Translations under genes and position numbers: made by a program
From: Nocardia sp. BSTN01
Lineage (GTDB): Bacteria; Actinomycetota; Actinomycetes; Mycobacteriales; Mycobacteriaceae
Length of the DNA stretch: 64,000 nt
Assembly: GCF_015354405.1 (NCBI RefSeq)
Contig: NZ_JADKYP010000012.1
Span: forward strand, 62,001-126,000
Reading direction: 5' to 3'
The notes under the pieces: model-generated
The model's input: only the letters and a program-made list of their open reading frames with translations
Databases searched by the model: none
Told to the model about the DNA's origin: nothing
In this document: positions 56,001 through 64,000 of the stretch, in pieces
Layout of the letters: every line of letters begins with the position of its first letter
How positions within the stretch are numbered: position 1 is the stretch's first letter

Positions 56001-59000
56001 GCGCGGTTCGTCGCCGACCCGTACGGGCCCGACGGCGCGCGCATGTACCGCACCGGCGATGTGGTGCGCTGGCGCGCCGACGGCGCGATCGTCTACCTCG
56101 GCCGCAGCGACCACCAGGTGAAGCTGCGCGGTTTCCGCATCGAACTCGGTGAGATCACCGAGGTGCTGGCCGCGCACCCGGCGCTGCGGTTCGCCCACAC
56201 CGAGGTGCGCGAGATCGCCGGCACACCGCGGATCGTGTCCTACGTCCAGCCCGCCGAACCCGGCGCCGACATCGACGTCGAGGCGCTGCGGACCCATGTG
56301 GCCGCGCACCTGCCGGCGCATATGGTGCCCGGCAGCGTCACCGTGCTGGACCGGATTCCGCTGACCCCGGTCGGCAAACTCGACCGCGACGCGCTGCCGG
56401 AACCGCAGCAGATCACCACCGCGGCGCGGGAACCGGGCACCGACACCGAACGCCTGGTCGCGCAGGTGATGGCCGAGTTGATCGGCGCAGAATCCGTCGG
56501 CGCGGACGACAATTTCTTCGAGATCGGCGGAAACTCGCTGCTGGCAACGCAATTGGTGGCCCGGCTGAGCGACGCGACCGGGGTGCGGGTGCAGGTGCGG
56601 TCGGTCTTCGGCGCCCCGACCGTGGCCGAACTCGCCGCCCTGCTCGACGGCGGCACGGGCGAGGGCGACCACGGCCCCGCCCTGACCCGGCGTGAGCGCC
56701 CGGCCCGGGTGCCGCTCTCGGCGGCGCAGCGGCGGCTGTGGTTCCTCAACCGGTTCAACGCCTCCTCGGCCGAGGATCTGTCCGGTGTCTACAACGTGCC
56801 GGTCGCCCTGCGGATGCGTGGTGCGCTGGACGTGGCGGCGTTGCGCGCGGCGCTGCACGCGGTGCAGCGGCGGCACGAAACGTTGCGCACGGTCTTCCCG
56901 GAAGTCGAGGGCGAGCCGTACCAGCGGGTGCTCGCACCCGGCGAGGCCGCGGTGGCACTGCCGGTCGTCGACGTCGACGAGGGCGAAATCGCCGGCACCG
57001 TAAGGACTTTCGCGGCTGCCGGATTCGACCTCGCGTCGACCGCACCGCTGCGGGCGCAGCTGCTGCGCATCGCCGCCGACGATCACGTCCTGGTCCTTGT
57101 CGTCCACCACATCGCCATGGACGGCTGGTCGCTGGAACCGCTGGCCGCCGATATCGCGGGTGCGTACCGGTCGTATGCGGCCGGCTCGGCGCCGGAATGG
57201 GACGAGCTGCCCGTCCAGTACGCCGATTACACGCTGTGGCTGCAGGACACGCTGGGCGCGGAGGACGATCCGGAATCGCCGATCAGCCGCCAGCTCGACT
57301 ACTGGCACGAGGCGCTGGACGGTCTTCCCGAACTGTTGCCGCTGCCCACCGACCGGCGCCGCCCGGCGACGCCGAGCTACCGCGGCGGCACGGTGGATTG
57401 CGTCCTCGACGCCGTCACCCACCGCGAACTGCAGGTCGTCGCCGCCCGCCACGGTGTCACGATGTTCATGGTCCTGCACGCCGCGCTGGCCTCGCTGCTG
57501 CACCGGATCAGCACCGAACACGACATCACCGTCGGCACGCCGATCGCCGGACGCGGACAGCAGGCCCTCGATCCGATGGTCGGCATGTTCGTCGGCACCC
57601 TGGTGCTGCGCACGCCGGTGAGCGGCGCGCAGACCTTCGCCGATCTGCTCCGCGCCGTGCGCGACACCGACCTCGAGGCCTTCGCGCATGCGGACGTGCC
57701 GTTCGAGCGGCTGGTCGAGGTGCTCAATCCGGCGCGCTCGCAGGCGCATCACCCGATGTTCCAGGTGATGCTCTCGGTGCGGAATCAGCCGGTACGCAGC
57801 CTGGAACTGCCGGAGCTGACGATCGAGGCGTGCGACGCCGATCCGGGGATCGCGAAATTCGATCTGCAGTTCACCCTCACCGAATCGTGGACCGAACAGC
57901 GGGAACCGGCCGGGATCACGGTCTCGGTGAATTTCGCCCGCGACCTGTTCGACGACACGACCGCCGCCCGCCTCGGCGCGCGTTTCGCCCGGTTGCTGCG
58001 GGCCGCGGCCACGAATCCCGAACTGCCGGTGGGTGATCTGGAACTGCTCGACCCCACCGAATGGACGACGCTGGCGCCGGTGCGGGGTGCGCTCGCCGGG
58101 CGGCCGGGAACGCTGCCCGAGGTCTTCGCCGCCGCGGTGGCCGTCGATCCGCGGGCGATCGCCCTGCGCACCGAAGACGCCGAGATCAGCTACGGTGCGC
58201 TCGACCGGTGGACCAACCGGCTGGCCCGGGTGCTGATCTCGCTCGGTGCCGGACCGGAAACGCTGGTGGCCCTGGGTATTCCGCGGTCGATGGAATCGGT
58301 GGCGGTGACCCTGGCGGTGGCCAAGGCGGGTGCGGCGTTCGTGCCGGTCGACCCGAACTACCCCGAACACCGCATCGCCCACATGCTCACCGATTCCGGT
58401 GCCAGCCTGGGCATTACGCTCGCCGCCCACCGCGATCGGATGCCCGCGGGCGCCGAATGGGCGGTCCTGGACGCGCCGGCTCTGCAGGAGCGTGTGCTGC
58501 GCGCCTCCGATGCGCCGATCGCGCCACACGAGCGGCGGGGCCGGTTGCGCATCGAGAACCCGGCCTACGTCATCTACACCTCCGGCTCGACCGGCACCCC
58601 GAAGGGTGTGGTGGTCACCCACGGCGGTCTGTCGAATTTCGCCGCCGAAACCGCCGAACGGTTCGACGTGCGACCCGACAGCCGGGTGCTGCACTTCGCC
58701 ACCCCGAGCTTCGACGCCGCCATGCTGGATCTGCTGTTCGCGCTGGGCGGGGCGGCGACGCTGGTCATCGCGCCCACCGGGGTGTACGGCGGTCCGGATC
58801 TGGCGCGGTTGCTGGCCGAGGAGGACATCACCCACGCGTTCATCACCACCGCCGCGCTCGGCACGGTGGATCCGACCGGCCTCGACTCGTTCCGGCACGT
58901 GCTCGTCGGCGGCGAGGCGCTGCCGCCGGAGCTGGTGGCGCGCTGGGCGCCCGGCCGGAACCTGCACAACGTGTACGGACCGACCGAGACGACCATCGTC

Positions 59001-60692
59001 ACCCTGATGGCCCCGCCGATCGCACCGGGTGCGCCGATCACCATCGGCGAACCGATCCGCGGCGTGCACGCGGTGGTGCTGGATTCGCGGCTGCATCCGA
59101 CCCCGGCCGGCGTGGTCGGCGAACTGTACCTGTCGGGTCCGGCGCTGGCGCGTGGGTACCACCACCGCACCGGGCTCAGCGCCCAGCGGTTCGTGGCCAA
59201 CCCGTTCGGCAAACCGGGCGAACGCATGTACCGCACAGGCGACCTGGTGCGCTGGGTGCAGCGCGGCGGCCGCGCCGAGGTCGAATACGTGGGCCGCACC
59301 GACCACCAGGTCAAGATTCGCGGTTTCCGGATCGAACTCGGCGAGATCGACGCCGCGCTGCACCGCCACGACCAGGTCGAATGGGCCACCACGATCGGTC
59401 ACCGCACCGCCGCGGGCGCCACCGCGCTGGTCTCGTATGTGAAAGCGCGCGCCGGCACGAATCCGACGGCGGCGCAGCTGCGCACCCATGTGGCCGGTCT
59501 GGTGCCGAGTTATATGGTGCCGCAATCGATCATGCTGCTGGAGTCGGTGCCGTTGAGCCCGGTCGGCAAGCTGGATCGCAAAGCGCTTCCCGAACCGGTC
59601 TTCGCCGCCGAACACGGCTACCGCGCGCCGTCGGGCCCGCTGGAGACGGCCGTCTGCGCCGCCTTCGCCGAGGTGCTGGGGGTCGAGAAGGTCGGCGCCG
59701 ACGACGGGTTCTTCGATCTGGGCGGCAACTCGCTGCTCGCGACGAAGGTGGTGGCCCAGTTGCGTTCGGCCGGAATCGAGATGCCGGTGCAGCTGATGTT
59801 CGCCGAGTCCACCCCGGCCGGTATCGCCCGGCAGCTGGCGGCCTCCGGTGAGGATGTGCTGGCGGTCGCGATGCAGCCGCTGTTGCCGATCCGGCCCGTG
59901 AGCGAGTCGATGGTGGAGCCGCTGTTCTGCGTGCATCCGGCGATCGGGCTGTCGTGGTGCTACGCGGGCCTGCTGGCGCATCTGCCCGGCGACCGCCCGG
60001 TCTACGGGCTGCAGGCCCCGCACATCACCGGTGCGCAGGAGCACGACTCCATCCGGGCGGCCGCGAAAGATTATGTCGCGCATATGCGTTCGGTGCAGCC
60101 GGAGGGGCCGTACCATCTGCTCGGCTGGTCGCTGGGTGGTCTGATCGCGCACGAGATCGCGGTCCAGCTGCAGGACGCGGGCCAGCAGGTGGCGCTGCTG
60201 GCGATGATGGACAGCTACCAGCTCGGCGATCGCTGGCTCGACCAGGCGATGCCGGGCGTGGCCGACATCATCGGCGAATTCGGCAGCGATCTGCTCGGTG
60301 GCGACCACGGCGTGGATCCGGGTCTGACCCTGGACGAGGCGGCCGAGCTGCTGCGCAACCGGCCCGGCCCGTTCGCGGCGCTGACGATGGACCATCTGCA
60401 GCGGCTCTACACCGGATACGCCAACGGCACGGTGCAGGCGAACGGATTCCGGCCGCGGGTCTTCGACGGTGATCTGCTGTTCTTCACCGCCGCCGACGAC
60501 GAGATCAACCTCGCCGACCCGCAACGCTGCGCCGCGGCGTGGGAGCCGTTCGTGACGGGTGTGATCTCCGACCGCAAACTGCGCTGCCGGCATTCCGGCA
60601 TGACGACGCCGGAAGCGCTGGCCGTCATCGGCCCGGTGCTGCGGCAACAACTCGAGGCCGCCGCCGGCGGCGACACGGAGGAGACGCTGTGA
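47043..60692 (+). CDS. Four-module nonribosomal peptide synthetase, C-A-T x4 plus TE
   Basis: A 4549-residue NRPS. Approximate domains: C1 21-456, A1 474-990, T1 1010-1078, C2 1097-1540, A2 1560-2061, T2 2077-2145, C3 2163-2596, A3 2617-3118, T3 3134-3203, C4 3220-3670, A4 3690-4183, T4 4198-4267, TE 4287-4549. C domains keep HHxxxDG (HHIVIDG, HHICGDG, HHIAADG, HHIAMDG). Carrier sites are GGNS. TE has GWSLGG. No epimerisation or methylation domain is seen. C1-A1 resembles EntF. By eye-alignment to GrsA, A1 reads DVWHFSLVD(K), a serine code. A2-A4 read DALFIGMVA, DALFMGGIV and DALFLGVIV, mutually related but not assignable. C1 must receive an acyl donor in trans. Start ATG 47043 has GGAG; the stop overlaps the ABC gene. 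Confidence 0.95.
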   Translation: MSSLATDRVDQCASGEFSAQPFALSPAQTALWYAQRIRPDVPLTIAQYVEIHGDLDVGRLLYSIERFGTESQVGQLRVVEIDGVPQQVVDSAHRPGWARIDLRQEPDPRAAALRWMNEHASSPIEIEHEPLTINVVLRLGDQDYIWYCRAHHIVIDGYGAMNALTRTAEIYTALENHTEPSVSRATPLAEIYAGESQYRESSRYRADQEYWREQLVGVGAPLTLSSSGIASSTPDPGRRIAAAVLDADTEAELATAAATFDSQNSALVVAALAGYVRAATGTSDVVLSLPMSARTTVALRRSAGVVSNVVPIRVRFDAGTTVADVVKATELQITGALRHQRYRHDDIRRDCGYSRDARGFFGPMVNIMLFHSELNFGSFVGSLNVLSTGPVEDLSINLYNGEGGRIHVDFEANPQLYGAAELTRHHERFLDYLNRFLTADPAEPIAAVPVITDAERDEVLRQWNATAVPEQPGTLADRFGAQARATPNAIALEFDGDTLTYEQLRQRADRLARMLIARGAGPDTVVGLAMRRSLDLVVGMYAIVRAGAAYLPIDPDHPAERTAHILDQAAPLCVLTAARDEADLPGDVAVIDVQQLGTADSGAEPPITDADRRAPLRRDHLAYVIFTSGSTGKPKGVGITHAAIVNRLAWMQHRYPLDDSDTVLQKTPATFDVSVWEFFWPLQIGARLVIAAPDGHRDPAYLARIIAEKGVTTAHFVPSMLSVFVTDTDVRGCDGLRRVFCSGEALPAATVRDFHAVVPGARRAGSPASADGAQLHNLYGPTEAAVDVTYWACAPENDVVPIGAPVWNTQVYVLDETLRPVAPGVIGELYLAGVQLARGYLGRPALTADRFVANPFTPGERMYRTGDLVRWRMDPIPPATGADRLPAVLEYLGRSDFQVKIRGQRIELGEVEAALLADERIARAVCVAHTTPGGDELVGYVVAAPGHTVDSVAMIADLRGVLPGYMVPTVIVVLGEMPLSANGKIDRKALPAPEAPARRGGDSIVEPRTATERQIAALFTEVLGCESLGVEDSFFDLGGNSLSAARAVARINAAFGSGLTIRDLFESPTVAQLAERIGEHGVDRSSPKLVAGPRPQRIPLSLAQQRLWILNRFAEHAGAYNMPLAVELTGPLEVEVLRAALLDVLERHESLRTTFPDSPTGPTQVIHEPAEIPLNLEPIDVTGADALALATEYAGYGFDLRSQAPIRVALYATGPDVHVFLIVLHHICGDGWSVAPLARDLMGAVAARTTGQAPHWAPLPVQYADFALWQRELLGDETDPTSALARQLAYWRTALAELPDQLDLPLDRPRPRQRDTAGGRVEFTIPAETRRAVADVAAERGVSTFMIMHAALASLLSRLCNTTDIAIGTPIAGRSDPALDDLVGMFVNTLVLRTEVDPATGFDRMLDRVRETDLDAFANADVPFERLVEVVNPSRDAGRHPLFQVMLSYENSPELRVDLPGLSARVLPMDVGVAKFDLQLIVHDSDAADAEDGPLSAEFGYAADVFDHATVQAVARRFVRLLDAAVVAPETAVGDLPILDAREIGNLVPIAGAPGVPPLSLARLLHETAERVPDLVAVRYRGRDTTYREIDEASNRLARVLIEHGAGPEVVVAIALPRSLASITAIWAVAKTGAAYVPVDPGYPAERIEHMLSDSGAMLGLTDAPSHAAMPERPMHRGRHRKQGADWLLLDSPVLTHALARVSSAPVTDRDRLLPLRISHPAYLIYTSGSTGKPKAVVVTHGGIASLAHEQMHLFKVNDMARTLHFSSPSFDASVLELLLGFAAGATIVVAPAGLYGGAELARLLRDERITHAFITPAALATVSPDGLDDLEAVIVGGDACPEDLVRTWTAGHRMHNMYGPSEATVAATASDPMVAGRPVPIGKPVRGMRLFILDHRLHPVPPGVAGELYISGPGLARGYLGRHGLTSTRFPANPHGRRGERMYRTGDLVMTDGNGVLRFLGRADDQVKIRGFRIELREIDHVLRAHPGVRFAMTVVHTGEHGAARLAAYLAADAGADVDPAEVRETARRHLPAYMVPAAITVLDRVPVTPAGKVDRKALPAPVFTSAGPTRAPESELEKRVAQVFATVLGHAVPGAEDSFFDAGGNSLLATRLTAALHAEFGVELPVRAVFETPTVAGVAAHLEDAPRTNRVALTQYDPRPARIPLSLPQQRMWFLNRYAPESSAYNIAFALRIDGDPDLPALRAALADLVDRHEVLRTIFPEDQAGPYQLVLGSDRCLPVLEPVVTDERGSQLALRGLAQRGFDLTREIPLRMTVLRTGIRTYQLGIVVHHIAADGWSLGPLTTDLMVAYTARRDGAAPAWAPLPVQYADFSLWQRECLGDVSDPASAAAVQLGFWRDTLAGLPEELPLPYDRPRPAEPTNRAGTVRIRMPEELRERLDDLARAQGVSMFMVLRSALAVVLRIVTGGRDIVIGTPVAGRADTRLDDLVGMFVNTLMLRSDVDPDQTFADQLRADRDGELAAMSHAELPFERIVEELGRDNGGVRPLLQVALIVQDTTPPALELPGLRLRAQELDIAVAKFDLELRVPADAGDLEMVYAAELFDEDTVCTLAERLLLVLDSVSADAHVRVRDIDARTDIERTHFTPRRGPAATPQCSLANYFTATAHLHPHRTAIRSGDHELSYAELERCSNRIARALIARGVGSGDRVAVGLTRSIESVAAALAVTKAGAAFVPVDPNYPADRVRHMLTDSGCALGISVTAHQERLRRAIEGNGSAPGTEWLLLDDATLRAELDAHDERTITDAERRRTVWTTDLAYLIYTSGSTGKPKGVAVTHAGLSNFADEIRERMRIDRDARTLHFASPSFDAAVLDLLLAIGAGAIMVICPPDIYGGDELAALMDRECISHTFMTPAALATIDHRRWPLPHLRAIMVGGEAVGTDLIARWAPGRMLFNGYGPTETTIVVTISDPIAVGDQVTIGSLVRGVHAVVLDERLRPVPIGVPGELYLGGQSVARGYFDRPDLSAARFVADPYGPDGARMYRTGDVVRWRADGAIVYLGRSDHQVKLRGFRIELGEITEVLAAHPALRFAHTEVREIAGTPRIVSYVQPAEPGADIDVEALRTHVAAHLPAHMVPGSVTVLDRIPLTPVGKLDRDALPEPQQITTAAREPGTDTERLVAQVMAELIGAESVGADDNFFEIGGNSLLATQLVARLSDATGVRVQVRSVFGAPTVAELAALLDGGTGEGDHGPALTRRERPARVPLSAAQRRLWFLNRFNASSAEDLSGVYNVPVALRMRGALDVAALRAALHAVQRRHETLRTVFPEVEGEPYQRVLAPGEAAVALPVVDVDEGEIAGTVRTFAAAGFDLASTAPLRAQLLRIAADDHVLVLVVHHIAMDGWSLEPLAADIAGAYRSYAAGSAPEWDELPVQYADYTLWLQDTLGAEDDPESPISRQLDYWHEALDGLPELLPLPTDRRRPATPSYRGGTVDCVLDAVTHRELQVVAARHGVTMFMVLHAALASLLHRISTEHDITVGTPIAGRGQQALDPMVGMFVGTLVLRTPVSGAQTFADLLRAVRDTDLEAFAHADVPFERLVEVLNPARSQAHHPMFQVMLSVRNQPVRSLELPELTIEACDADPGIAKFDLQFTLTESWTEQREPAGITVSVNFARDLFDDTTAARLGARFARLLRAAATNPELPVGDLELLDPTEWTTLAPVRGALAGRPGTLPEVFAAAVAVDPRAIALRTEDAEISYGALDRWTNRLARVLISLGAGPETLVALGIPRSMESVAVTLAVAKAGAAFVPVDPNYPEHRIAHMLTDSGASLGITLAAHRDRMPAGAEWAVLDAPALQERVLRASDAPIAPHERRGRLRIENPAYVIYTSGSTGTPKGVVVTHGGLSNFAAETAERFDVRPDSRVLHFATPSFDAAMLDLLFALGGAATLVIAPTGVYGGPDLARLLAEEDITHAFITTAALGTVDPTGLDSFRHVLVGGEALPPELVARWAPGRNLHNVYGPTETTIVTLMAPPIAPGAPITIGEPIRGVHAVVLDSRLHPTPAGVVGELYLSGPALARGYHHRTGLSAQRFVANPFGKPGERMYRTGDLVRWVQRGGRAEVEYVGRTDHQVKIRGFRIELGEIDAALHRHDQVEWATTIGHRTAAGATALVSYVKARAGTNPTAAQLRTHVAGLVPSYMVPQSIMLLESVPLSPVGKLDRKALPEPVFAAEHGYRAPSGPLETAVCAAFAEVLGVEKVGADDGFFDLGGNSLLATKVVAQLRSAGIEMPVQLMFAESTPAGIARQLAASGEDVLAVAMQPLLPIRPVSESMVEPLFCVHPAIGLSWCYAGLLAHLPGDRPVYGLQAPHITGAQEHDSIRAAAKDYVAHMRSVQPEGPYHLLGWSLGGLIAHEIAVQLQDAGQQVALLAMMDSYQLGDRWLDQAMPGVADIIGEFGSDLLGGDHGVDPGLTLDEAAELLRNRPGPFAALTMDHLQRLYTGYANGTVQANGFRPRVFDGDLLFFTAADDEINLADPQRCAAAWEPFVTGVISDRKLRCRHSGMTTPEALAVIGPVLRQQLEAAAGGDTEETL

Positions 60693-61678
60693 GTTTGGCA
60701 GTGGAAGTCACCGATCTGGTCAAGACCTACGGTAAGGCCCGGGTGCTCGACGGCATCGATCTGGAGATCCCCTCGGGGACCGTGATGGGTCTGCTGGGTC
60801 CCAACGGCGCCGGGAAGACGACGACGGTCCGGATCGTCACCACCCTGTTGAAACCGACCTCCGGCAACGTCCGGGTCGCCGGGGTCGACGTGGTGCATCA
60901 TCCGGCGCAGGTGCGCACCCGGATCGGGCTGTCGGGGCAGTACGCCGCGGTCGACGAGAACCTGTCCGGATTCGAGAACCTGCGGATGGTGGCCCGGCTG
61001 TACGGCATGGACCACAAGAAGTCCGCCGAGCGCGCGACCGAACTGCTCTCGGCGCTGGGACTGGAACACGCGGCCGGCCGGCGTGCGGGCACCTACTCCG
61101 GCGGTATGGCCCGCCGCCTGGACCTCGCCGGTGCGCTGGTGGCGCGGCCCACGGTGGTGGTACTCGACGAGCCGACCACCGGTCTGGACCCGCGCGGGCG
61201 ACTCGATATGTGGAAGGTCATCGGCGATCTGGTCGACGACGGCACCACCGTGCTGCTGACCACCCAGTATCTGGAGGAGGCCGATCAGCTGGCCGACCGG
61301 ATCACCGTGATCGACAAGGGCAAGGTGATCGCCCGCGGCTCCGCCGACGAATTGAAGACTTCGATCGGCGGCGACCGGCTCACCGTCACCCTCGCCGAGG
61401 GACAGGACCCCGGCCCGGCGAAGTCCGTGCTGAGCGAGGTCGGGCTCGGGGAGCCGATCCACGAACCGGGCGCCGATCACGTCTCGATCGTGGTCGGCGA
61501 CGGCACCCGCACCATGGTCGAGGCACTGCGCCGGCTCGACGACGCGGGGGTGTGCGTCGTGGACGCGGAGGTGACCCGGCCGAGTCTCGACGATGTGTTC
61601 CTGTCGCTGACCGGTACGCCCGCCGAGCCGATCGAAGAATCCGAAACCGAAGACGTAGCAGAGGAGATCATGTCGTGA
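60689..61678 (+). CDS. ABC transporter ATPase, DrrA type
   Basis: A 329-residue ATP-binding subunit. Walker A is [16 protein letters not shown], the signature is [20 protein letters not shown], Walker B is [16 protein letters not shown], and the switch His is replaced by a Gln in [17 protein letters not shown], as in DrrA. The C-terminal extension ([18 protein letters not shown] to [11 protein letters not shown]) is the DrrA-type tail. GTG 60689 overlaps the NRPS stop (GTGA), with GGAGGAG upstream. With the next gene it should export the NRPS product and may give self-resistance. Confidence 0.93.
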   Translation: MSLAVEVTDLVKTYGKARVLDGIDLEIPSGTVMGLLGPNGAGKTTTVRIVTTLLKPTSGNVRVAGVDVVHHPAQVRTRIGLSGQYAAVDENLSGFENLRMVARLYGMDHKKSAERATELLSALGLEHAAGRRAGTYSGGMARRLDLAGALVARPTVVVLDEPTTGLDPRGRLDMWKVIGDLVDDGTTVLLTTQYLEEADQLADRITVIDKGKVIARGSADELKTSIGGDRLTVTLAEGQDPGPAKSVLSEVGLGEPIHEPGADHVSIVVGDGTRTMVEALRRLDDAGVCVVDAEVTRPSLDDVFLSLTGTPAEPIEESETEDVAEEIMS

Positions 61679-62580
61679 GTACCGTCGAAGCGGCGGTCGC
61701 CGAATCGGAGACGGCGGCAGAGCCCACGCAGACAGACGCGGCGGTGACGCGGCCCGACATCGACAGTGACGTCCATACGATCGCGGCGCCGGTCCGGGTC
61801 TTCCGCGACAGCGCGATCATCGCCTACCGCAATCTGCTCACCATCCTGCGGGTGCCGACGCTGCTGGTGACCGCGACGGTCCAGCCGTTGATGTTCGTGT
61901 TCCTGTTCGCCTACATCTTCGGGGCGTCGCTGGGCGGCGGCCAGTACCGCGAATTCCTGCTGGCCGGCATCTTCACCCAGACGGTCGCCTTCAACGCCGC
62001 GTTCACCACCGTGGGCCTGGCCAACGACCTGCAGAAGGGCATCATCGACCGGATGCGCACGCTCCCGATGTCGCGGATGGCGGTGCTGATGGGGCGCACC
62101 CTGTCCGACACGGTGGTCAACGTGGTGGCGCTGGCCGTCATGGTGGCCTGCGGTTATCTGGTCGGATGGCGGATCAACGGCTCGGTGGCCGATGCGGCGC
62201 TGGGGTTCGCGATCATCCTGCTGTTCGCGTTCGCGATGTCGTGGGTGGGCGCGCTGACCGGGCTGATCGCGCCGAATGTCGAGGTCGCCCAGAGCGCCGG
62301 GCTGATCTGGCTGTTCCCGGTCACGTTCATCTCCTCGGCCTTCATCTCCGCCGAGACGCTGCCGGGCCCGCTGCGTTCGATCGCGGAATGGAATCCGATC
62401 ACCGCGGTGTCGGCATCCGGCCGGAAACTGTTCGCCAACAGCTCACCGCCGACCTTCGCCGCCCCGCACGGCTGGCCGGTCGACCACTGCGTGGAGTACG
62501 CGGTGGCGTGTTCGGTGGCGATTCTGGCCGTGGCGGTGCCGCTGGCGTTGCTGCAGTACCGCAAGGTGGCCAGCCACTAG
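61675..62580 (+). CDS. ABC transporter permease, DrrB type (ABC-2)
   Basis: A 301-residue permease. After a 35-residue acidic soluble start come six hydrophobic segments, including PLMFVFLFAYIFGASLGGGQ, VVALAVMVACGYLVGWRING and ALGFAIILLFAFAMSWVGAL. The ABC-2 signature region is GLIWLFPVTFISSAFISAET, then LPGPLRSIAEWNPITAV. GTG 61675 overlaps the ATPase stop (GTGA); GAGGAG precedes it. The three genes NRPS-drrA-drrB form one tightly coupled operon, ended by a hairpin 15 bases later. Confidence 0.93.
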   Translation: MSTVEAAVAESETAAEPTQTDAAVTRPDIDSDVHTIAAPVRVFRDSAIIAYRNLLTILRVPTLLVTATVQPLMFVFLFAYIFGASLGGGQYREFLLAGIFTQTVAFNAAFTTVGLANDLQKGIIDRMRTLPMSRMAVLMGRTLSDTVVNVVALAVMVACGYLVGWRINGSVADAALGFAIILLFAFAMSWVGALTGLIAPNVEVAQSAGLIWLFPVTFISSAFISAETLPGPLRSIAEWNPITAVSASGRKLFANSSPPTFAAPHGWPVDHCVEYAVACSVAILAVAVPLALLQYRKVASH

Positions 62581-62595
62581 ACAGTCCCGACAGCA

Positions 62596-62632
62596 GAAAG
62601 TCCCCCCGCACCTCGAGTGCGGGGGGACTTTC
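62596..62632. terminator. Strong bidirectional intrinsic terminator
   Basis: A perfect 16-bp stem, GAAAGTCCCCCCGCAC and its complement, with loop CTCGA, flanked by partly complementary ACAGC and GCTGT. The arm ends in ACTTTC then GCTGTTTCTC, giving T-rich DNA on both strands. It separates the NRPS-ABC operon from convergent rbpA. Confidence 0.9.
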
Positions 62633-62645
62633 GCTGTTTCTCGAT

Positions 62646-62981
62646 CTACCGGCCGCGCCGGGTCTTGAGCAGGTCGAGGCGCTCCTGCAGCAGCTCCTCG
62701 AGCTCCTCCTTGGAGCGGCGTTCCAGCAGCATGTCCCAGTGGGTGCGCGGGGGCTTGACCTTCTTGGGTTCCTGGGTGGTGCCTTCGATCAGGATGCCCT
62801 CCTGACCGTTACGGCACAGCCAGGTCGGCGGGATTTCGGCGTCGTCGGCGAACGGGACGTCGAATTCCTCACCGTTGTCGGTCCGGTACCGCGCCACTCG
62901 ACGTGGTGCCAGGTCGTGGTCGCGGTCCGTCTCGTAGCTCACCGCTCCGAGCCGGCTACCTCGGAGTACGCGATCTGCCAT
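62646..62981 (-). CDS. rbpA: RNA polymerase-binding protein RbpA
   Basis: A 111-residue actinobacterial transcription factor that binds the beta subunit and the housekeeping sigma factor and stabilises the open complex. Sequence: MADRVLRGSRLGAVSYETDR (N-terminal tail), then the core RVARYRTDNGEEFDVPFADD, IPPTWLCRNGQEGILIEG with a zinc-type Cys, and the C-terminal sigma-interaction helix PPRTHWDMLLERRSKEELEE. ATG 62981 gives the usual length; GAGAGGA is upstream. In M. tuberculosis rbpA is next to ppm1; here the NRPS operon lies in between. Confidence 0.95.
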   Translation of the reverse strand: MADRVLRGSRLGAVSYETDRDHDLAPRRVARYRTDNGEEFDVPFADDAEIPPTWLCRNGQEGILIEGTTQEPKKVKPPRTHWDMLLERRSKEELEELLQERLDLLKTRRGR

Positions 62982-63172
62982 GGTGTGCGGTCCTCTCTGG
63001 CCTGTCGGCAACGTTCTACTGGACTATCAACGCGCCGGCGGCCCGATCGGTTCCCGCGACGGTCAACCGGTGCATTTTACGGTCTCGGCCGAGCCTGGCC
63101 GCTGTCGGCCCGGCCGGTAGCGGTGATTCGCCGGTTCCGGCGAGGCCCCGGCGCGGGTGGCGGGCGGGCGGC

Positions 63173-63178
63173 TAAGGT
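63173..63178 (+). promoter_or_regulatory. Probable -10 box TAAGGT of a leaderless transcript
   Basis: TAAGGT ends 8 bases before ATG 63187; GGG just before the ATG is too close to be a ribosome site. Confidence 0.45.
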
Positions 63179-63186
63179 GTCGGGTC

Positions 63187-63513
63187 ATGTCGCGCCGTGT
63201 GCTGTCGTCGTGCCTGTGGTGCGGCCGGGAAATCGCCGATACCGAGATCGGCCGCCGCCGCCGGTATTGCCGGCAATCCTGCCGCCAGCGCGCCTACGAA
63301 CATCGCAAGGGTCTGGAGGGGACCGGCATACCGGAGGATTCGGTGGTGCTGAGCGCTCAGGAGGCCGCCGATCTCGCCGACCGCTGGTTCGCCGCCCGGT
63401 GCGCGGCCGAGGATGTCGCCACCGCCGTCGCCGAGGGCGCCGATTCCTCGGAGCTGGCCGAATTGACCGCCAACCTGGTCGCCCTCGCCAAGGACGCCGA
63501 ACGGCTGCGCTGA
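63187..63513 (+). CDS. Small Cys-rich zinc-ribbon-like conserved protein
   Basis: A 108-residue protein. The N-terminus holds four cysteines in two pairs, SSCLWCGREI and RRRYCRQSCRQRAYEHR, typical of a zinc ribbon. The rest is an acidic Ala-rich helical segment (SAQEAADLADRWFAARCAAE, ATAVAEGADSSELAELTANL). Homologues are common in mycobacteria and nocardiae near rbpA, as far as I recall, but no function is known. ATG 63187 is chosen over an in-frame upstream start because it fits the TAAGGT promoter. Its 3' part overlaps a facing membrane gene by 157 bases. Confidence 0.75.
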   Translation: MSRRVLSSCLWCGREIADTEIGRRRRYCRQSCRQRAYEHRKGLEGTGIPEDSVVLSAQEAADLADRWFAARCAAEDVATAVAEGADSSELAELTANLVALAKDAERLR

Positions 63514-64000
63514 TCGTGCCGCACGCGGCTGTGCCGACCGTGCCGTAATACGGCCGCGGCCGCGCCCAGTGTCACCATGCCGAGCGCGAAAAATGCGAGC
63601 ACGGTGGGGCGATCGGGATGGATCAACGGCACCGCCCGCAGCGCCTGCCACAACAGCAGCGCCACCAGCCCGCCGTAACCCAGGCCCAGCACGCCGATCA
63701 AACGGGCGCGCACCCGATCGTCGAGCCAGGGCCGCCGGCGCGCGAGCCACGCCGTGATCGCGACCGCCGCGAGCAGGAACTGGATGCCGTGCAGTCCCGC
63801 GAAATGCGGAATCCGCAGATCGCCGCCGATCGTGCTCCAATGCGTGATCGGCATATCGCCGACGCCGTCGCGTACCGGCAGGGCGGTATCGGTCACCGTA
63901 TGTCCGGCCGCCAGCCGCACCGGACGGCCCTGCGCGTCACGCACGGTCTGCTCACCGGTGAAGCCCATCAGATATCCGAGCGCCATCCCGGCGACCGCGA
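63357..64000 (-). CDS. Membrane protein, partial (N-terminus beyond window)
   Basis: At least 214 codons are visible; the frame stays open to the right edge, and AVAGMALGYLMGFTGE there looks like the end of a helix, so the start lies outside. Hydrophobic segments are LHGIQFLLAAVAITAWLA, RLIGVLGLGYGGLVALLLWQ and VLAFFALGMVTLGAAAAVL. The last 55 residues are Ser/Ala/Arg-rich and antisense to the zinc-ribbon-like gene; they may not be conserved. A loop with GDMPITHWSTIGGDLRIPHF lies between helices. No family is recognised. Confidence 0.6.
   Translation of the reverse strand, partial: AVAGMALGYLMGFTGEQTVRDAQGRPVRLAAGHTVTDTALPVRDGVGDMPITHWSTIGGDLRIPHFAGLHGIQFLLAAVAITAWLARRRPWLDDRVRARLIGVLGLGYGGLVALLLWQALRAVPLIHPDRPTVLAFFALGMVTLGAAAAVLRHGRHSRVRHDQRSRSASLARATRLAVNSASSEESAPSATAVATSSAAHRAANQRSARSAAS

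Noticed and set aside
51600-56720. Epimerisation domains between T and C domains of the NRPS
   Set aside because: The stretches between each carrier and the next adenylation domain fit only one domain, and each keeps HHxxxDG with the LCL-type PLSxAQxRLW opening.
54291-60650. A 2119-codon open frame on the minus strand inside the NRPS gene
   Set aside because: Antisense to a gene with clear NRPS motifs. It is Gln/Arg/Gly/His-rich without any domain, the usual mirror frame of high-GC3 coding DNA. The same holds for minus 48552-52133 and minus 29103-31151 (within cobN).

Overview
The window looks like chromosomal DNA of a mycolic-acid actinomycete, most likely Nocardia or a close relative. Reasons: high GC, many GTG starts, F420-dependent oxidoreductase families, PF04072- and DUF574-type methyltransferases, RbpA, a CobIJ fusion, and large NRPS genes. 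No rRNA gene, complete tRNA or CRISPR array is visible.

Left third (1-22.8 kb) is accessory and partly decayed. It opens with the 5' part of a leftward NRPS gene (fatty acyl-AMP ligase, carrier domain, siderophore-type condensation domain). Divergent from it are a methyltransferase and a TetR regulator. Next come a cutinase-like secreted protein with an internal deletion, an SRPBCC protein, methyltransferases, an SDR/TetR divergent pair, an epoxide hydrolase, a GH19 enzyme, a GH43-like enzyme, a nucleotidyltransferase, a VOC/TetR divergent pair, a metallo-hydrolase and another SDR. Between them lie relics: an IS30-type transposase, a Tn554-like tnpB/tnpC tail, a DNA ligase, a DHFR-like reductase and a frameshifted lipase.

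Middle (22.8-45 kb) is core-like. Cobalamin genes cobK, cobIJ-cobH, cobG and cobN are split over both strands, with a cobalamin riboswitch directly before cobN. Then follow two F420/PPOX paralogues, methionine aminopeptidase facing an HTH regulator, a TetR/DUF385 pair, tldE-tldD, a TetR regulator, a TauE/SafE exporter, a two-component system, an FxsA-family protein, an amidohydrolase and lnt.

Right (46.7-64 kb) is a compact biosynthetic operon: one four-module NRPS of about 4550 residues (C-A-T four times, then TE), overlapped by a DrrAB-type ABC exporter and closed by a strong terminator. It sits between lnt and rbpA, where ppm1 is expected from mycobacterial gene order. Module 1 resembles EntF and reads as serine-specific; the other three adenylation domains form one related set with codes I cannot assign. 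The first C domain must take an acyl group from a partner not encoded here. This NRPS is the best candidate for an undescribed system.

Two regulatory themes recur. Several divergent regulator pairs have clear palindromic operators, and eight genes have a TAnnnT box 6-8 bases before the start codon, suggesting leaderless mRNAs.
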